This document shows positions 9,633 to 18,830 of a stretch of DNA of 64,000 bases, in pieces. Source of the stretch: a virus; IMG/VR virus record IMGVR_UViG_3300003177_000020, positions 1-64,000 of that record. One strand, 5' to 3'. The notes beneath the pieces are model-generated. The model saw only the letters and a program-made list of their open reading frames with translations, was not told the origin of the DNA and did no database searches. Position numbers and translations under genes: made by a program. Within the stretch, counting starts at the first letter, position 1; each line of letters starts with the position of its first letter.

Positions 9633-11106
9633 AACAGCGGATGTGTCATTTGAAAATGCAAATGGGATCACGTATTACGTGGGTGTTCGATATGCCTCCG
9701 TTCCAGCAGATACGGCTTTGAACGCTAAAAGAGGCACGCCAGAGTACACCACGTTATTGGATACATTTGGGGATAAAGGAAATCCAGATTCCGTGACTGT
9801 ATCTGGTGCTGGTACAGGATCAAATTTACGTTTGGTGTTGGATTCATTACTCGAAAATGGTGTGAATCATTCGGGACGTATTATTCGCGTGTGGATGCGA
9901 GTTCCCGTCGTAGGTGTGGATGCCGTTGCAATAAAAGAATATACGTCGCAATATGACAGCGGTACAGGGAACAATTTTATTGATATCCCATACAGTGTGG
10001 CTGCTCCCCCATTAGGACAAGATGTTTCTTCGAATCCACCAAGTTCAATTGTTACGGATTATGAGTGCTTGGTGAAGGGCATATCGATTCGTAAGAATAC
10101 AGATCTGCGGTTGGATTCAAATTATGCATTTATTGGTACAGTCCAAGGCAATGACGCTGGTGGCGGTGCGATTCCTGTTACGTTTTCACTTACAGATCAA
10201 AAAGCAGTGTTTCTCATTACTTTGGATAAAGCGTATGACGGCATCGGGTCGGGAGCAGGAAATACAATTGATGTCGATGTGATCAATAAGCCTGTGACAC
10301 TGCGATCTTTTCCTGCTGATACAGTGTTGCGTCCAGATCAAAAGCACATTGAATCTTTTGTTGATCCTAGTGGTGTGGAGATCTTTCGCACAGAACAGTT
10401 CGGGCGTAAAGCATCTGTTCCGAGATTTGCTGATGATTTTATGTATTCGGATAACTGGGCTGGTGCTGCGACTGCTCCTGCGCGTTATTTTGCCTCGGAG
10501 ATTGGTGTGGGTAGTTTGGCGCGGATACATCCTCGTGCGGGGCACCCTGTTGGTGGTCATGGTGTTTTGGATCTCACTTGCGATGCTGCAAATGGGGATC
10601 AAGCTTCTATTGGATCTGCGATTTTTACAGTACATCAAAGATTGCCACGAATATATGCGCGTCTTGCAATTCGAACACCACATGCTAACTGGCGCGGAAA
10701 AGTTGCACTTGGAACCTCTCTTGCTGCTGGAATTGGAAAATCTATCGGATTTGAAGTGCGAAACAACAATCTTGTGGGTGTGATCAAAGATGGCGGTACG
10801 GAGGTGGTTTCTGCAACATTGAGGGCGTTTTCTTCCCCTGATATTTGGTACGATTGTTATATGGTTGTATTATCAAACACGACGGTTGCTTTTTGGGCTG
10901 GTAGGTCTGGGGATGCTATGACCACTCCTATAGTCGTGGATTTTTCTGCGTTATCTTGGGATTTTGGTTCGTTGACACTGGATGATCGATTTTTTGCCTT
11001 GGCAGCCCAAAGTATAAATGAACTTGGTGCTGGTGTGGGGAGTACATTACTTATTGATTTCTGGGAAACTTGGATCGGAACTGAGATTCGATCTTTCAAA
11101 CCATAG
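9619..11106 (+). CDS. Fibre/adhesin-like tail protein with C-terminal lectin-like domain
   Basis: 495 codons from a TTG that has no credible ribosome site; it is most likely the body of the gene started at 9399, joined by a frame change near 9610-9630. The protein is beta-rich throughout. Residues about 260-490 look like a jelly-roll domain: 'RFADDFMYSDNW', 'ARIHPRAGHPVGGHGVLDL', 'RIYARLAIRT', 'IGFEVRNNNLVGVI', 'WYDCYMVV', a layout typical of concanavalin-like modules binding glycans. Host recognition is the natural inference from position between tail protein I and the lysis genes, but no receptor can be named. Confidence 0.5.
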   Translation: MWQVETADVSFENANGITYYVGVRYASVPADTALNAKRGTPEYTTLLDTFGDKGNPDSVTVSGAGTGSNLRLVLDSLLENGVNHSGRIIRVWMRVPVVGVDAVAIKEYTSQYDSGTGNNFIDIPYSVAAPPLGQDVSSNPPSSIVTDYECLVKGISIRKNTDLRLDSNYAFIGTVQGNDAGGGAIPVTFSLTDQKAVFLITLDKAYDGIGSGAGNTIDVDVINKPVTLRSFPADTVLRPDQKHIESFVDPSGVEIFRTEQFGRKASVPRFADDFMYSDNWAGAATAPARYFASEIGVGSLARIHPRAGHPVGGHGVLDLTCDAANGDQASIGSAIFTVHQRLPRIYARLAIRTPHANWRGKVALGTSLAAGIGKSIGFEVRNNNLVGVIKDGGTEVVSATLRAFSSPDIWYDCYMVVLSNTTVAFWAGRSGDAMTTPIVVDFSALSWDFGSLTLDDRFFALAAQSINELGAGVGSTLLIDFWETWIGTEIRSFKP

Positions 11107-11117
11107 AGGAGATTGCG

Positions 11118-11591
11118 ATGCGTAAATTCGTGTTATTGATGGTTCTTATGATCACGCTTTTGGTTTCATTGGTTGCGCAAGCTGCCGATCCTGCACAGGC
11201 AGCCCACCAACAAACATGGTGGCAAAGTTTTTTATCTACGTTGCTGGATTCTTTTTTGGTGATTGCAGTTCCTGTGATCGCAGCGTTTGTGACAGCGTTA
11301 TTGCGTAGGTGGGGAATTAAAGTGCAACAAGAACAAGTTGAAAAGTTGGCAGAGCAAGCAGCATCGTTTGCGGAACAAAAAGCTCGCGTAGCCTTGCGTG
11401 AAGGGAAGCCAAAAACATCTGGTGCTGAAAAGATGAGTATGGCTCTTGATGTTGGGAAGAAGCTGGCAAAACAATACAAGTTGTCTGATAAAGCCATTGA
11501 GGGGCTTGAGGCTTTGATTGAGGCAAAAATCGCACCTACACCTACAAGTGGTGCAAAGAGCGCAGAAAAAGGCGCAGAAGAGGCTAGTTAA
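11118..11591 (+). CDS. Putative holin (LLH-like)
   Basis: 157 aa, ATG preceded by AGAGGAG. The N-terminus looks like a signal peptide (Lys/Arg, 15 hydrophobic residues, 'AQA' cleavage-like site). A second hydrophobic helix follows at about 36-58 ('SFLVIAVPVIAAFVTALL'), then a charged helical tail with 'EKLAEQAASFAEQKA' and a Pro/Thr/Ala-rich end. This layout resembles the LLH family of phage holins, in which a single membrane helix is followed by an amphipathic C-terminal region. Two membrane/coiled-coil genes follow directly, as expected of a lysis cassette. No endolysin is adjacent; a candidate is at 56068. Confidence 0.55.
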   Translation: MRKFVLLMVLMITLLVSLVAQAADPAQAAHQQTWWQSFLSTLLDSFLVIAVPVIAAFVTALLRRWGIKVQQEQVEKLAEQAASFAEQKARVALREGKPKTSGAEKMSMALDVGKKLAKQYKLSDKAIEGLEALIEAKIAPTPTSGAKSAEKGAEEAS

Positions 11592-11593
11592 TT

Positions 11594-11965
11594 ATGGTTT
11601 GGTGGGGATGGCTTTTGCTCGGCTTGGGTCTTGGGTTGGTGGTAGCCATAACGGTGTATCTGTGGTGGTCTCGTAAATACAACTCAAATTATTACGAGGA
11701 CATGTATCAGTCTCGGATGCGTGGGCTTTTGAAGCAGATTGATTTGGAACGTGCGTTGTACAAACAACTGGAAACGCAAAAGAAGAATCTTTCTGATAAA
11801 TTGGAAACACTAGAACAACGAATACAGGATCAAAAAAATGCGAAGTTGGCGGAAGTTGCTGAACAGGAGCGTGATCTTTTGTCTGATGATTCTTTGCTTG
11901 ATTCCAAGTTGGAGAGTCTACTCATCCCAGAGCCAGATGAAAAAGGCATTTCTAAAAAAGAATGA
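11594..11965 (+). CDS. Membrane-anchored coiled-coil protein (i-spanin-like)
   Basis: 123 aa, beginning 2 nt after the holin-like gene. One N-terminal transmembrane helix of about 22 residues (WLLLGLGLGLVVAITVYLWW) is followed by a long charged coiled coil (about 45-95) and an acidic C-terminus. This is the topology of inner-membrane spanins (Rz-like), which bridge to an outer-membrane partner in the last step of lysis of Gram-negative cells. The call rests on topology and position only. The next gene reads in the +1 frame and begins within 26 nt of this stop. Confidence 0.45.
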   Translation: MVWWGWLLLGLGLGLVVAITVYLWWSRKYNSNYYEDMYQSRMRGLLKQIDLERALYKQLETQKKNLSDKLETLEQRIQDQKNAKLAEVAEQERDLLSDDSLLDSKLESLLIPEPDEKGISKKE

Positions 11966-11990
11966 CAAGGCACCATTTGCAGGTATTCTT

Positions 11991-12302
11991 TTGACACGAT
12001 CTGCGATGGTGCAGATCATAACGCGATACGAAAAAACAATCACAAAACTTCGAGTGGATCTTAAAGGGCTGCAAGATCGTTTTTCTTTGATGCGTGATAG
12101 TTGTCAAAAACGCAAACAGTTGTGGGCTGTTTACCAGAAGAAACAAAAGATTTTGCTTACGAAACAACGAGAAGAACAAAAACGTATTATAGCTAAGGCT
12201 TTGAAGCCTCCATTTTTCAAAACTCCTGCCTTCAATTTTACTGCTGGATGCCTTCTTTGCACAGGTGCCTGTGTTGGTGCGGTTGCGATTCTTCGCAAAT
12301 AA
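11991..12302 (+). CDS. Small coiled-coil protein with C-terminal membrane helix
   Basis: 103 aa. I place the start at TTG 11991, with GCAGG 7-10 nt upstream; an ATG at 12006 is the alternative without a site. The body is strongly basic and helical (residues 5-75), then 'FNFTAGCLLCTGACVGAVAI' forms a Cys-containing C-terminal membrane helix. The opposite topology to its upstream neighbour suggests a two-protein membrane assembly, perhaps part of lysis. A fusion with the preceding frame through a +1 shift is possible but not needed. No family recognised. Confidence 0.45.
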   Translation: MTRSAMVQIITRYEKTITKLRVDLKGLQDRFSLMRDSCQKRKQLWAVYQKKQKILLTKQREEQKRIIAKALKPPFFKTPAFNFTAGCLLCTGACVGAVAILRK

Positions 12303-12380
12303 GATCTAACTTTTCCTTGAAAAATTTAGGATGTCCGTTTACACATCATATAGGTGGTGTGCATTACGGAGGATTGTATT

Positions 12381-13772
12381 ATGCCCTTAGAGGTTACGGT
12401 TGATCGATACGTGCATTTAAATTTGATCGGTCTAAATCAAGATTTGGTTTTTGATTTGCTTGATCTTGGTACGCATGAAAATCCTGTGTATTCCAAGGTG
12501 AAAAAATTAGGGTATGGGGCTTATAACGTGGATCGTTATTGCTATTCGTTCCAACGGGAAGTTTCAGAAAAAGAAGATCGCATTTATTTCTGGCGTGGAC
12601 TTCTTAAGCCTGTTTTGAAGCTGCTGAAAAAATACGGCATTGATTATGTGCTGCAAGATGATCGTCTATGGCTTGATCCTGTCGATCTTTCGAGTTGCAG
12701 TGTGCAGTTGAGAGGCTACCAGAAAAAGCCGTATAAGCAGATGATCAAGAAACAGCAAACATTGTTACAAGCTCCCGCAGGTTCAGGTAAAAGTGAGATG
12801 CTACTTGCACTTGCAGCATATTATGAACAGCCAACACTTGTTTTAGTGTGGCAACAATCTCAACAGAGAACTTGGGTGGATCGCATTGCTGCGCGGTTTG
12901 ATTTTGAGGCTGGCGGTATTGGCGGTGCGTTCAAAAAGCCGATCATCAAACCCATCACTGTTGGTATGGTGCAGTCGGTTTTTCGCAGACGTGATCATTA
13001 CGCGCAAATGTTCGGTTGCCTCTTGTGTGATGAGGTGCAGCGATTTGGTGCTAAGAGCTTGCACGAAACAGTTAATGCTTTTCCCGCTGCCATTCGTGTT
13101 GGTGCATCTGATGACGAACGCAGATCTGATGGTAAGGAATTTTTGATTTATTCGTTATTTGGGAAAGTAGGTGCGCTTGTTGAATTTGGGATCGGGCAAT
13201 GTGATGTTGCAATTCATATCGTACCCACAGAAACAAAATTTGCATTTGAAAGTTGGAGTGATGCTATTACTAGGTTGATCTCGGATAAGGCACGAAATGA
13301 TCAAATAATTGATCTTTGTATTTCAGAAGTGAAAAATGGTGAACGTGTCTTGATCTTTTCGGATCGTGTTGATCACTGTTTATATTTGTGTGGCAGACTT
13401 GAAGATAAAGGCATATCCGCAGGGTTGTTGATCGGTGGATCGGAATGGAAATCGGAGGCAGAAAGGACAGAACAAGGATTGCGTGATGGCACTGTATCCG
13501 TTGGTGTTGGGACTTCTGTTGCTGAACAGTCTGTGAATATCCCTCCGCTTTCTGTGGGGATTATGACTTGTGCAAGTGCTGATACAAAAATGCTTCGATT
13601 TAGGCAGATGCGCGGTCGTGTGGCGCGACCGTATGAGGGAAAGAAAGCCAAGATATATTATTTATGGGATCGTTATGTATATCCGTTAAAACGAAAGGTG
13701 CATAACATTCATGAGGTTTATGACGCGGATATTGTGCCGTATCAAACAAAGAAAGGTTTCAGAAGAAAATGA
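12381..13772 (+). CDS. UvsW-like SF2 DNA helicase
   Basis: 463 aa; the ATG at 12381 follows ACGGAGGATTGTATT, a better start than an upstream one. SF2 motifs in order: Q/Ia region 'LRGYQKKPYKQMIKKQQTLLQ'-like, motif I 'APAGSGKSE' near residue 135, motif II DEVQ near 220, motif III-like 'GASDDERRSDG' near 247, motif V 'VSVGVGTSVAEQSVNIP', motif VI 'MRGRVARPYEGKK'. This matches the T4 UvsW/RadD type that remodels recombination and replication branches. It overlaps the next gene by 4 nt and starts the replication/recombination block after the lysis genes. Confidence 0.8.
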   Translation: MPLEVTVDRYVHLNLIGLNQDLVFDLLDLGTHENPVYSKVKKLGYGAYNVDRYCYSFQREVSEKEDRIYFWRGLLKPVLKLLKKYGIDYVLQDDRLWLDPVDLSSCSVQLRGYQKKPYKQMIKKQQTLLQAPAGSGKSEMLLALAAYYEQPTLVLVWQQSQQRTWVDRIAARFDFEAGGIGGAFKKPIIKPITVGMVQSVFRRRDHYAQMFGCLLCDEVQRFGAKSLHETVNAFPAAIRVGASDDERRSDGKEFLIYSLFGKVGALVEFGIGQCDVAIHIVPTETKFAFESWSDAITRLISDKARNDQIIDLCISEVKNGERVLIFSDRVDHCLYLCGRLEDKGISAGLLIGGSEWKSEAERTEQGLRDGTVSVGVGTSVAEQSVNIPPLSVGIMTCASADTKMLRFRQMRGRVARPYEGKKAKIYYLWDRYVYPLKRKVHNIHEVYDADIVPYQTKKGFRRK

Positions 13773-14509
13773 CATCCAAATATTCAAACACACCATTTAC
13801 AAGAGAGATCACTTATGAACGACTGGTGCGAGGTGCGCGTTCTGTTGGGTTATCACTTCCAAGCCAAACAGCCAAGAAACCATTGATCGATGCTATACGT
13901 CGCAAAATTGCAGAAAGCCCTACGTTTGGGCGTGTTGCATGTGGCGGTTGTGGTTACGATGTCAACGCTGAAGTTTCTTTTTGTCCTTTTTGTTCTGCGC
14001 AATTTGATCCTTTGGTGCATCAGCTTGAAAAAGAGATCGAAGAAAACAAGCCAGATCCTTTTTGGATGGAGCCAAATCCTGCATTCAAAACTTTGCACGA
14101 GGATGGTTTTATGCCGTTGCCATCGTGGGAAGAAGCGCAAGAACAAAAAGAACCTGTGCAAGTTGAAACTGAAAAAAAAGCTGTTGAGATTGTTGCGAGT
14201 ATGAAACCGCAGTACAAGAGTCGTGCAGAGGTGGAACATAAGCAAGCAAAGAAGAAAGGAAAGCGTGGCAGACCAAAAGGTGCGAAAAATAAAAAACCTG
14301 CCAAGAGTGTGGATAAAAAACGCGAGCTTGAACTGAAGCGACAAGCGTTGATTGAGAGTTTGCCATTGTCTTTGGTTGAGCTTCAGAACTTGGCACGTCC
14401 CGCTCTTGTGATGTGTGCCAGTATTTTTGGAATTGAAAAGCCGATGCATAAAGGCGCAAAAGAGTTGATCCCAATGATCATCGAACGGCAAAATGAGAAG
14501 TTTTCTTAA
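13769..14509 (+). CDS. Zinc-ribbon protein with AT-hook-like segment
   Basis: 246 aa. Residues about 58-78 carry a CxxC...CxxC zinc ribbon (CGGCGYDVNAEVSFCPFC). Residues about 167-180 read 'KKGKRGRPKGAKNKK', an AT-hook core (RGRPKG) flanked by lysines. Short helical modules before and after ('LVRGARSVGLSLPS', 'LVELQNLARPALVM') resemble SAP-like DNA-binding helices. Together this points to a DNA-binding accessory protein working with the helicase upstream, to which it is coupled by an ATGA overlap, and the primase-helicase downstream. I do not recognise the whole-protein family. Confidence 0.6.
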   Translation: MTSKYSNTPFTREITYERLVRGARSVGLSLPSQTAKKPLIDAIRRKIAESPTFGRVACGGCGYDVNAEVSFCPFCSAQFDPLVHQLEKEIEENKPDPFWMEPNPAFKTLHEDGFMPLPSWEEAQEQKEPVQVETEKKAVEIVASMKPQYKSRAEVEHKQAKKKGKRGRPKGAKNKKPAKSVDKKRELELKRQALIESLPLSLVELQNLARPALVMCASIFGIEKPMHKGAKELIPMIIERQNEKFS

Positions 14510-14577
14510 TTTCTCGACAAAATGATTTTATTGGTTCAAATTGTAGCTTTGTGATACTTCAAGCAGGTGGTGGCAAC

Positions 14578-16308
14578 ATGCAAATATCCAAAGCCGTTAA
14601 AACGTATCTATCCCAGAAGAACTGGGAATATCGAAACAACAAAGACGGCAAAAATCTTGACATAAAAACATGTCCCTTTTGTACCAAATCAAAATGGAAA
14701 TTCTCGATCATTGCAGCATCAGGAACGTACAGGTGCTGGACTTGCAACGAAAGCGGATCGTTGTACAAGCTGAAAGAATCTCTGGGAGATTTGGATGCAT
14801 CTAGTGATGTACCTACGAATAAAAGAAACAATTCAAAAAAAGATATTGTACCAAGAACCAGAATTGATAAGTGGCACAATGCTTTGCTGCGTGATGAAGA
14901 TGCTCTGGATTACTTGTACGATAGAGGTATCACGCAGGAGGTAATTGAATATTTCCAACTTGGTAAACGGCTGCAAGGAGGGAAGGCGTGGCTTACTATC
15001 CCGCATATCAACGATGGGATTGTTTACAACGTGAAGCGTCGAACATTGCCTCCCGAAAAAAAGGATTTTAGACGTGTCGCAGATGCAGAAACCGTGCTTT
15101 TCAATGCAGATGTTATCGATCAATATGAAACGATCATTGTGGCTGAGGCAGAACTGGATGCTATTTCTTGGTGGTGTGCAGGTGTAAAAAATGTGGTGTC
15201 TTTGACTGCTGGTGCGGGATCATTTTTGCCTGAATGGTACGATCTGTTAAAAAACAAAAACGTGATCCTTGCGCTTGATGCGGATGAGCAAGGCAAGAAA
15301 GGTGCGAAAGATATCGCACGTCGTTTAGGGTTTGATAAGACCAAAACAATCGATATGCCATTGCATGACGCAAATGACGTGTTGATCAACTATGGCGGTG
15401 CTGCATTGGTGGATTTGATACCGACAGCACACCTTTTTGATGTTGATGGTGTGTATACGATACGGGAAGTATTATCGGAGTGTGTTGCTCGTAGTGATGA
15501 TGTCGCAGGAATTTTCACACCTTGGGAATCCGTAAACAGAAAGCTTGGTAAATTTGGGTTTCAGTTTGGCGATATGGTTGTGCTATCCGCGCCACCGAAA
15601 ACAGGAAAAACAACTCTCGCGCAGAACATCGCGGGTTGGAATGCTGAGGTTAAGCAGATCCCATCGTTGATTTTTTGTTTGGAAATGAAGACAACACGTC
15701 TGGGCAAAAAATACGCATCTGCTGTGAGGCGCAAAGCGGTGGATGACCTCACACCATTGGATTTGAAGCTGGTGCGATATAAGCTAAAAAACATGCCTCT
15801 TTGGATGGTTGATCCCAGTTGGGATAAAAAAGTGACGTTGGATAGCGTTGTCGAAAAAATACGGGAAACTGTGAAGCGTTACGGGATCAAATTGCTGGTG
15901 TTTGATCATTTGCATTTTCTTTGCCGATCTTTGCGCTATGTAACTATGGAAGTTGGGAACGTGACAAAGGCTTTCAAGTTGCTGGCAGAAGAATTGGATA
16001 TCGTGGTGATCTTGATTGCGCAACCAACAAAGATCAAAGATGGTCGCATGATGACTGCACAAGACTTGAAACATTCTTCTGATATTCATGCTGATGCTGA
16101 TTGGATCTTGTTGATGCATCGTGAGGCTGTACCTGCAGGGACAATTGCCAACAGTCGCAGTGAAGATGCGTCACAAGAGATACTCTCTCCAAAGACTTTA
16201 TTGCGTGTGGAAGCTGCACGTTTCGCTGGCGGTGGGGAAACATATCTTCACTATGCAGGTGCTGTTTCTTCTTTTTTCGATATGGACAACATCCCTTCTT
16301 GGTTGTGA
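14578..16308 (+). CDS. Bifunctional primase-helicase (T7 gp4-like)
   Basis: 576 aa from ATG 14578 (AGGTGGTGGCAAC upstream). A zinc-binding domain comes first: C32-P-F-C35 and C53-W-T-C56. The TOPRIM region spans roughly 180-275: 'VAEAELDAISW' supplies the Glu, 'VILALDADEQGKKGA' the D-x-D, then 'LHDANDVLI'. The DnaB-type RecA core begins near 330 with Walker A 'SAPPKTGKTTLAQN', 'IFCLEMKTTRLG', and Walker B 'LLVFDHLHFL', and ends with an ATPase Arg/His region. It unwinds the fork and lays down primers. Followed by a weak GTGATC/GATCAC hairpin and then a strong promoter. Confidence 0.88.
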   Translation: MQISKAVKTYLSQKNWEYRNNKDGKNLDIKTCPFCTKSKWKFSIIAASGTYRCWTCNESGSLYKLKESLGDLDASSDVPTNKRNNSKKDIVPRTRIDKWHNALLRDEDALDYLYDRGITQEVIEYFQLGKRLQGGKAWLTIPHINDGIVYNVKRRTLPPEKKDFRRVADAETVLFNADVIDQYETIIVAEAELDAISWWCAGVKNVVSLTAGAGSFLPEWYDLLKNKNVILALDADEQGKKGAKDIARRLGFDKTKTIDMPLHDANDVLINYGGAALVDLIPTAHLFDVDGVYTIREVLSECVARSDDVAGIFTPWESVNRKLGKFGFQFGDMVVLSAPPKTGKTTLAQNIAGWNAEVKQIPSLIFCLEMKTTRLGKKYASAVRRKAVDDLTPLDLKLVRYKLKNMPLWMVDPSWDKKVTLDSVVEKIRETVKRYGIKLLVFDHLHFLCRSLRYVTMEVGNVTKAFKLLAEELDIVVILIAQPTKIKDGRMMTAQDLKHSSDIHADADWILLMHREAVPAGTIANSRSEDASQEILSPKTLLRVEAARFAGGGETYLHYAGAVSSFFDMDNIPSWL

Positions 16309-16325
16309 TCACATCCTGAGATCAC
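16305..16325 (+). terminator. Weak hairpin after primase-helicase
   Basis: GTGATC (16305-16310) pairs with GATCAC (16320-16325) over a 9-nt loop, starting at the end of the primase-helicase gene and followed by TTATTTCT. The stem is short and the T-run interrupted, so it may only weakly terminate. Confidence 0.3.
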
Positions 16326-16365
16326 TTATTTCTAAAATAAAACAATACATAAAACATACACTTAC

Positions 16366-16414
16366 TAACTTTTTATAAATAAATCTTGTAAAAGTGTCAG
16401 AGGACTACTATCGT
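16366..16414 (+). promoter_or_regulatory. Conserved early-type promoter before the MoxR ATPase gene
   Basis: The upstream element CTAACTTTTTATAAATAAAT leads into TTGTAA (16386-16391). TACTAT lies at 16406-16411, only 14 nt away; the 17-nt position holds TATCGT. The block matches the promoters at 38.7, 40.0, 40.8, 41.5, 45.1 and 46.7 kb, so it is a real repeated element even though the spacing here is atypical. Confidence 0.6.
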
Positions 16415-16453
16415 CTTTTTAGTGGCAAATTCTTACAGTAAAGGGAATTTACA

Positions 16454-17641
16454 ATGTCTGAAAAAATTACACGAAAACGAAGGCGACGTGCGCCTTCAAA
16501 GCCTCAAGTTTCTCCTATTCAGAAACTCCGCAATGCCCTTCGTGGCATGTTGATCAATCGTGATCAAGAAATCGATGGACTTCTGACAGCATTATTGGCG
16601 CAAGAGCATGTGTTGTTGCTAGGAATGCACGGTACTGCAAAGTCAGCACTTACCGAAACAATGTGTCGATCTGTGGATGGGATGGCATACTTTTCATGGC
16701 TGATGTCAAAATTCACAGTGCCAGAAGAATTGTTTGGAGCATTTAGCCTCAAGGCATTACAAGATGATCGTTTCGAACGGGTAACACACGGCAAAATGCC
16801 TGAAGCTGAGATTGTCTTTTTGGATGAAATTTTCAAGGCGAACTCCAGCATACTCAACAATCTGCTGACGATTATCAATGAGCGAAAGTTTGCGAATGGC
16901 ACACACACGATCAAAGTACCATTACAGACTGTTGTTGGCGCATCAAATGAATTGCCTGAAGGTGCTGAACTGGCAGCGTTGTATGATCGATTCATGTTGC
17001 GATTTTGGGTAAAGCCATTATCGACCAGATCACACCGCAGAAAACTGCTTATGCTGGATTCAAAAAAAGTTGCTGCCATTTTCAATTCAGGGAAAATTAC
17101 AAAAGATGAATTGGAATTGGAACAAACAGCAGCAGCGCAAGTTGATATCTCAAACAGCATTGGGATTATTTTGGACGTTCAAGAAGCCTTGCAGCGTGAG
17201 GGGTATGTTGCAAGTGATCGTCGGTGGCGTAAGAGTCTGAGCATTTTGAAAGCCTATGCGCATTTACAAGGATCAAATAAAGTGCGAAACGAACACTTGA
17301 TCATACTTGCAGATGTGATGTGGGAAAAACCAGAAGATCGGGATGTGATTATTGAGTTGATTCGTAGGGTTGCAATTCCAGAACGTGCAAAAGTGGATGG
17401 AATTTTAAATGCAGCCAAAGAACAAATTGCAGAACTCCCCATTGGAAGTCGGGATATACCAGAAGAAAAGCGCAGCGCATATTTTGGACAGGCTACACGG
17501 ATCAACGCAGATCTTACAAAACAAATCGCAGAGCTTGCAAAACTCGAAGAAGATTATGCGCATGAAGCGATTCAAGAATTGGAAGATATGAAAATCACTG
17601 TTCGGGATTTTGCATCATTTGTTTCTGGATTTGCAATCTGA
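16454..17641 (+). CDS. MoxR-family AAA+ ATPase (RavA/CobS-like)
   Basis: 395 aa, ATG after AAGGGAATTTACA. After a basic tail (TRKRRRRAPSKP) comes an AAA+ module: Walker A-like 'LLLGMHGTAKSALTE' (about 52-66; GxxGTAKS), 'GAFSLKALQDDRFERVTHGK', Walker B 'IVFLDEIFKANSSILNNLL', sensor 1 'VVGASNELPEG', Arg finger 'ALYDRFMLRF'. MoxR ATPases act as chaperones on a VWA-domain partner, and one is encoded two genes on (18831). The C-terminal 130 residues are helical. Phage annotations often call such proteins CobS-like. Transcribed from its own strong promoter. Confidence 0.82.
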   Translation: MSEKITRKRRRRAPSKPQVSPIQKLRNALRGMLINRDQEIDGLLTALLAQEHVLLLGMHGTAKSALTETMCRSVDGMAYFSWLMSKFTVPEELFGAFSLKALQDDRFERVTHGKMPEAEIVFLDEIFKANSSILNNLLTIINERKFANGTHTIKVPLQTVVGASNELPEGAELAALYDRFMLRFWVKPLSTRSHRRKLLMLDSKKVAAIFNSGKITKDELELEQTAAAQVDISNSIGIILDVQEALQREGYVASDRRWRKSLSILKAYAHLQGSNKVRNEHLIILADVMWEKPEDRDVIIELIRRVAIPERAKVDGILNAAKEQIAELPIGSRDIPEEKRSAYFGQATRINADLTKQIAELAKLEEDYAHEAIQELEDMKITVRDFASFVSGFAI

Positions 17642-17656
17642 AATTTACACACTTTG

Positions 17657-17724
17657 AATAAAGTTTCTAACTAATGCCTTGATGTGTAACACTTTTCTAG
17701 TAGTGTGCAGTTAGAAACTTTATT
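17657..17724 (+). repeat. 16-bp perfect inverted repeat between MoxR gene and its neighbour
   Basis: AATAAAGTTTCTAACT (17657-17672) is the exact reverse complement of AGTTAGAAACTTTATT (17709-17724). The 36-nt loop contains a second small inverted repeat (ACACT/AGTGT, 17689-17706) and a possible promoter (TTGATG, 16 nt, TAGTGT). No terminal T-run follows the stem. It sits 25 nt before the next start codon, so it could be a processing site, attenuator or repressor site. Confidence 0.6.
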
Positions 17725-17749
17725 TATACTTTTTTACAAGGAGTCGATC

Positions 17750-18820
17750 ATGTCAGCAAAAAAATTGAATGCAAAATTGAATGCAGCACAACAAGGAAAG
17801 GAAATTCTGGGATCTGTTATTTATTGGGGTCTGCGTGATTGTAGAATTGAACGTGGCTTGTTGGCGCAGCTTTTTGATACTCACAACCTCGATCAAAAAT
17901 ACATGCCTCCAGAACGCGCACCACGCGCAGCTGCAAGTAGTGCGATCAAGCATATTTTCAGTTTTGCAGGACGTGATGGCTTTTTGGCAAGAAAGATCAC
18001 TTCCAAAGGATCGTGCACATTTTGGGGTGTGGTGCGTGAAAACAAAGACGTGAAAGATGTCTCGCTTGCATACCAGTGCAGTATCAAGATCAAATTTGAT
18101 CACGCACACCACACGCTTGAAATTGAAGGTGATCCTGATGCAGATCCGCAAGCATACGCAAAAGCAATTGCTGTGCTGGCAGAATACAAGGCATTGCTTA
18201 CGGAATACACAAATCTGGATATTCAGAGAATGATCATTTCTGCGGTGCGTGATCTTGGTGGTGTTTCACTCCGTAAGGGAGGTGGAAATTATTTTGTGGC
18301 TTACACGTACCATGATGTTTTGTGCGCGATACAGAATGTTGTTGAAAGCATCGGATCTTCTGAAGTTGGGATCTTGAATATCAGTGCAGGTGATGATCAA
18401 TCCATCCGATCACTGAAAAGAGATACAAGCCGATCCTTTGTAACGCAGGTGCAGGAATTGAAGCAGGAACTGCTCGCCTTTCAAAATTCAAAAAAACTGC
18501 GCAAGTCTGTGGTCAAAAATCGCACTGAAACACTCGCAAGACTCAAAGCAAATGTGGATATGTATTCCGAAATTCTCAGCATGAATGTTGAAGCTTTGCA
18601 GGAAGATTATCGTGTGTGCGAAGAACTGCTTTTGAACTTGGATGCTATTTCCAAAAAGCCACGAGTGCGTAAACCAAAAAAAGAGGTGGAGCCTGAACCT
18701 GCTACAGAAGAAAAGAAACACGATCCAGAAAAACAAGAAACTGAAGAATCACCAACATTGACGGTACAAGAAGAATTGCCTATGCAATTGAACATTGGTC
18801 GCAGAAGACGACGAAGATAA
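17750..18820 (+). CDS. Unknown protein encoded between MoxR ATPase and VWA genes
   Basis: 356 aa; ATG 17750 has ACAAGGAGTCGATC upstream, an earlier in-frame ATG has nothing. N-terminal 190 residues appear alpha/beta ('LAYQCSIKIKFDHAHHTLEI', 'VRDLGGVSLRKGGGNYFVAY'). Residues 215-300 form a helical/coiled-coil region. The tail is Pro/Glu/Lys-rich and ends in GRRRRRR. No family recognised with certainty. Its fixed place between a MoxR ATPase and a VWA protein suggests it is the substrate or adaptor of that pair. Ends 10 nt before the VWA start. Confidence 0.7.
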   Translation: MSAKKLNAKLNAAQQGKEILGSVIYWGLRDCRIERGLLAQLFDTHNLDQKYMPPERAPRAAASSAIKHIFSFAGRDGFLARKITSKGSCTFWGVVRENKDVKDVSLAYQCSIKIKFDHAHHTLEIEGDPDADPQAYAKAIAVLAEYKALLTEYTNLDIQRMIISAVRDLGGVSLRKGGGNYFVAYTYHDVLCAIQNVVESIGSSEVGILNISAGDDQSIRSLKRDTSRSFVTQVQELKQELLAFQNSKKLRKSVVKNRTETLARLKANVDMYSEILSMNVEALQEDYRVCEELLLNLDAISKKPRVRKPKKEVEPEPATEEKKHDPEKQETEESPTLTVQEELPMQLNIGRRRRRR

Positions 18821-18830
18821 GGGATCGAAC

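Noticed and set aside
10186-10683. 165-codon minus-strand frame within the fibre gene
   Set aside because: Ser/Thr/Arg-rich antisense shadow; the plus-strand gene is clearly coding.
13853-14491. 212-codon minus-strand frame opposite the zinc-ribbon gene
   Set aside because: Phe/Leu/Arg-rich shadow of a Lys/Glu-rich gene, without ribosome site.
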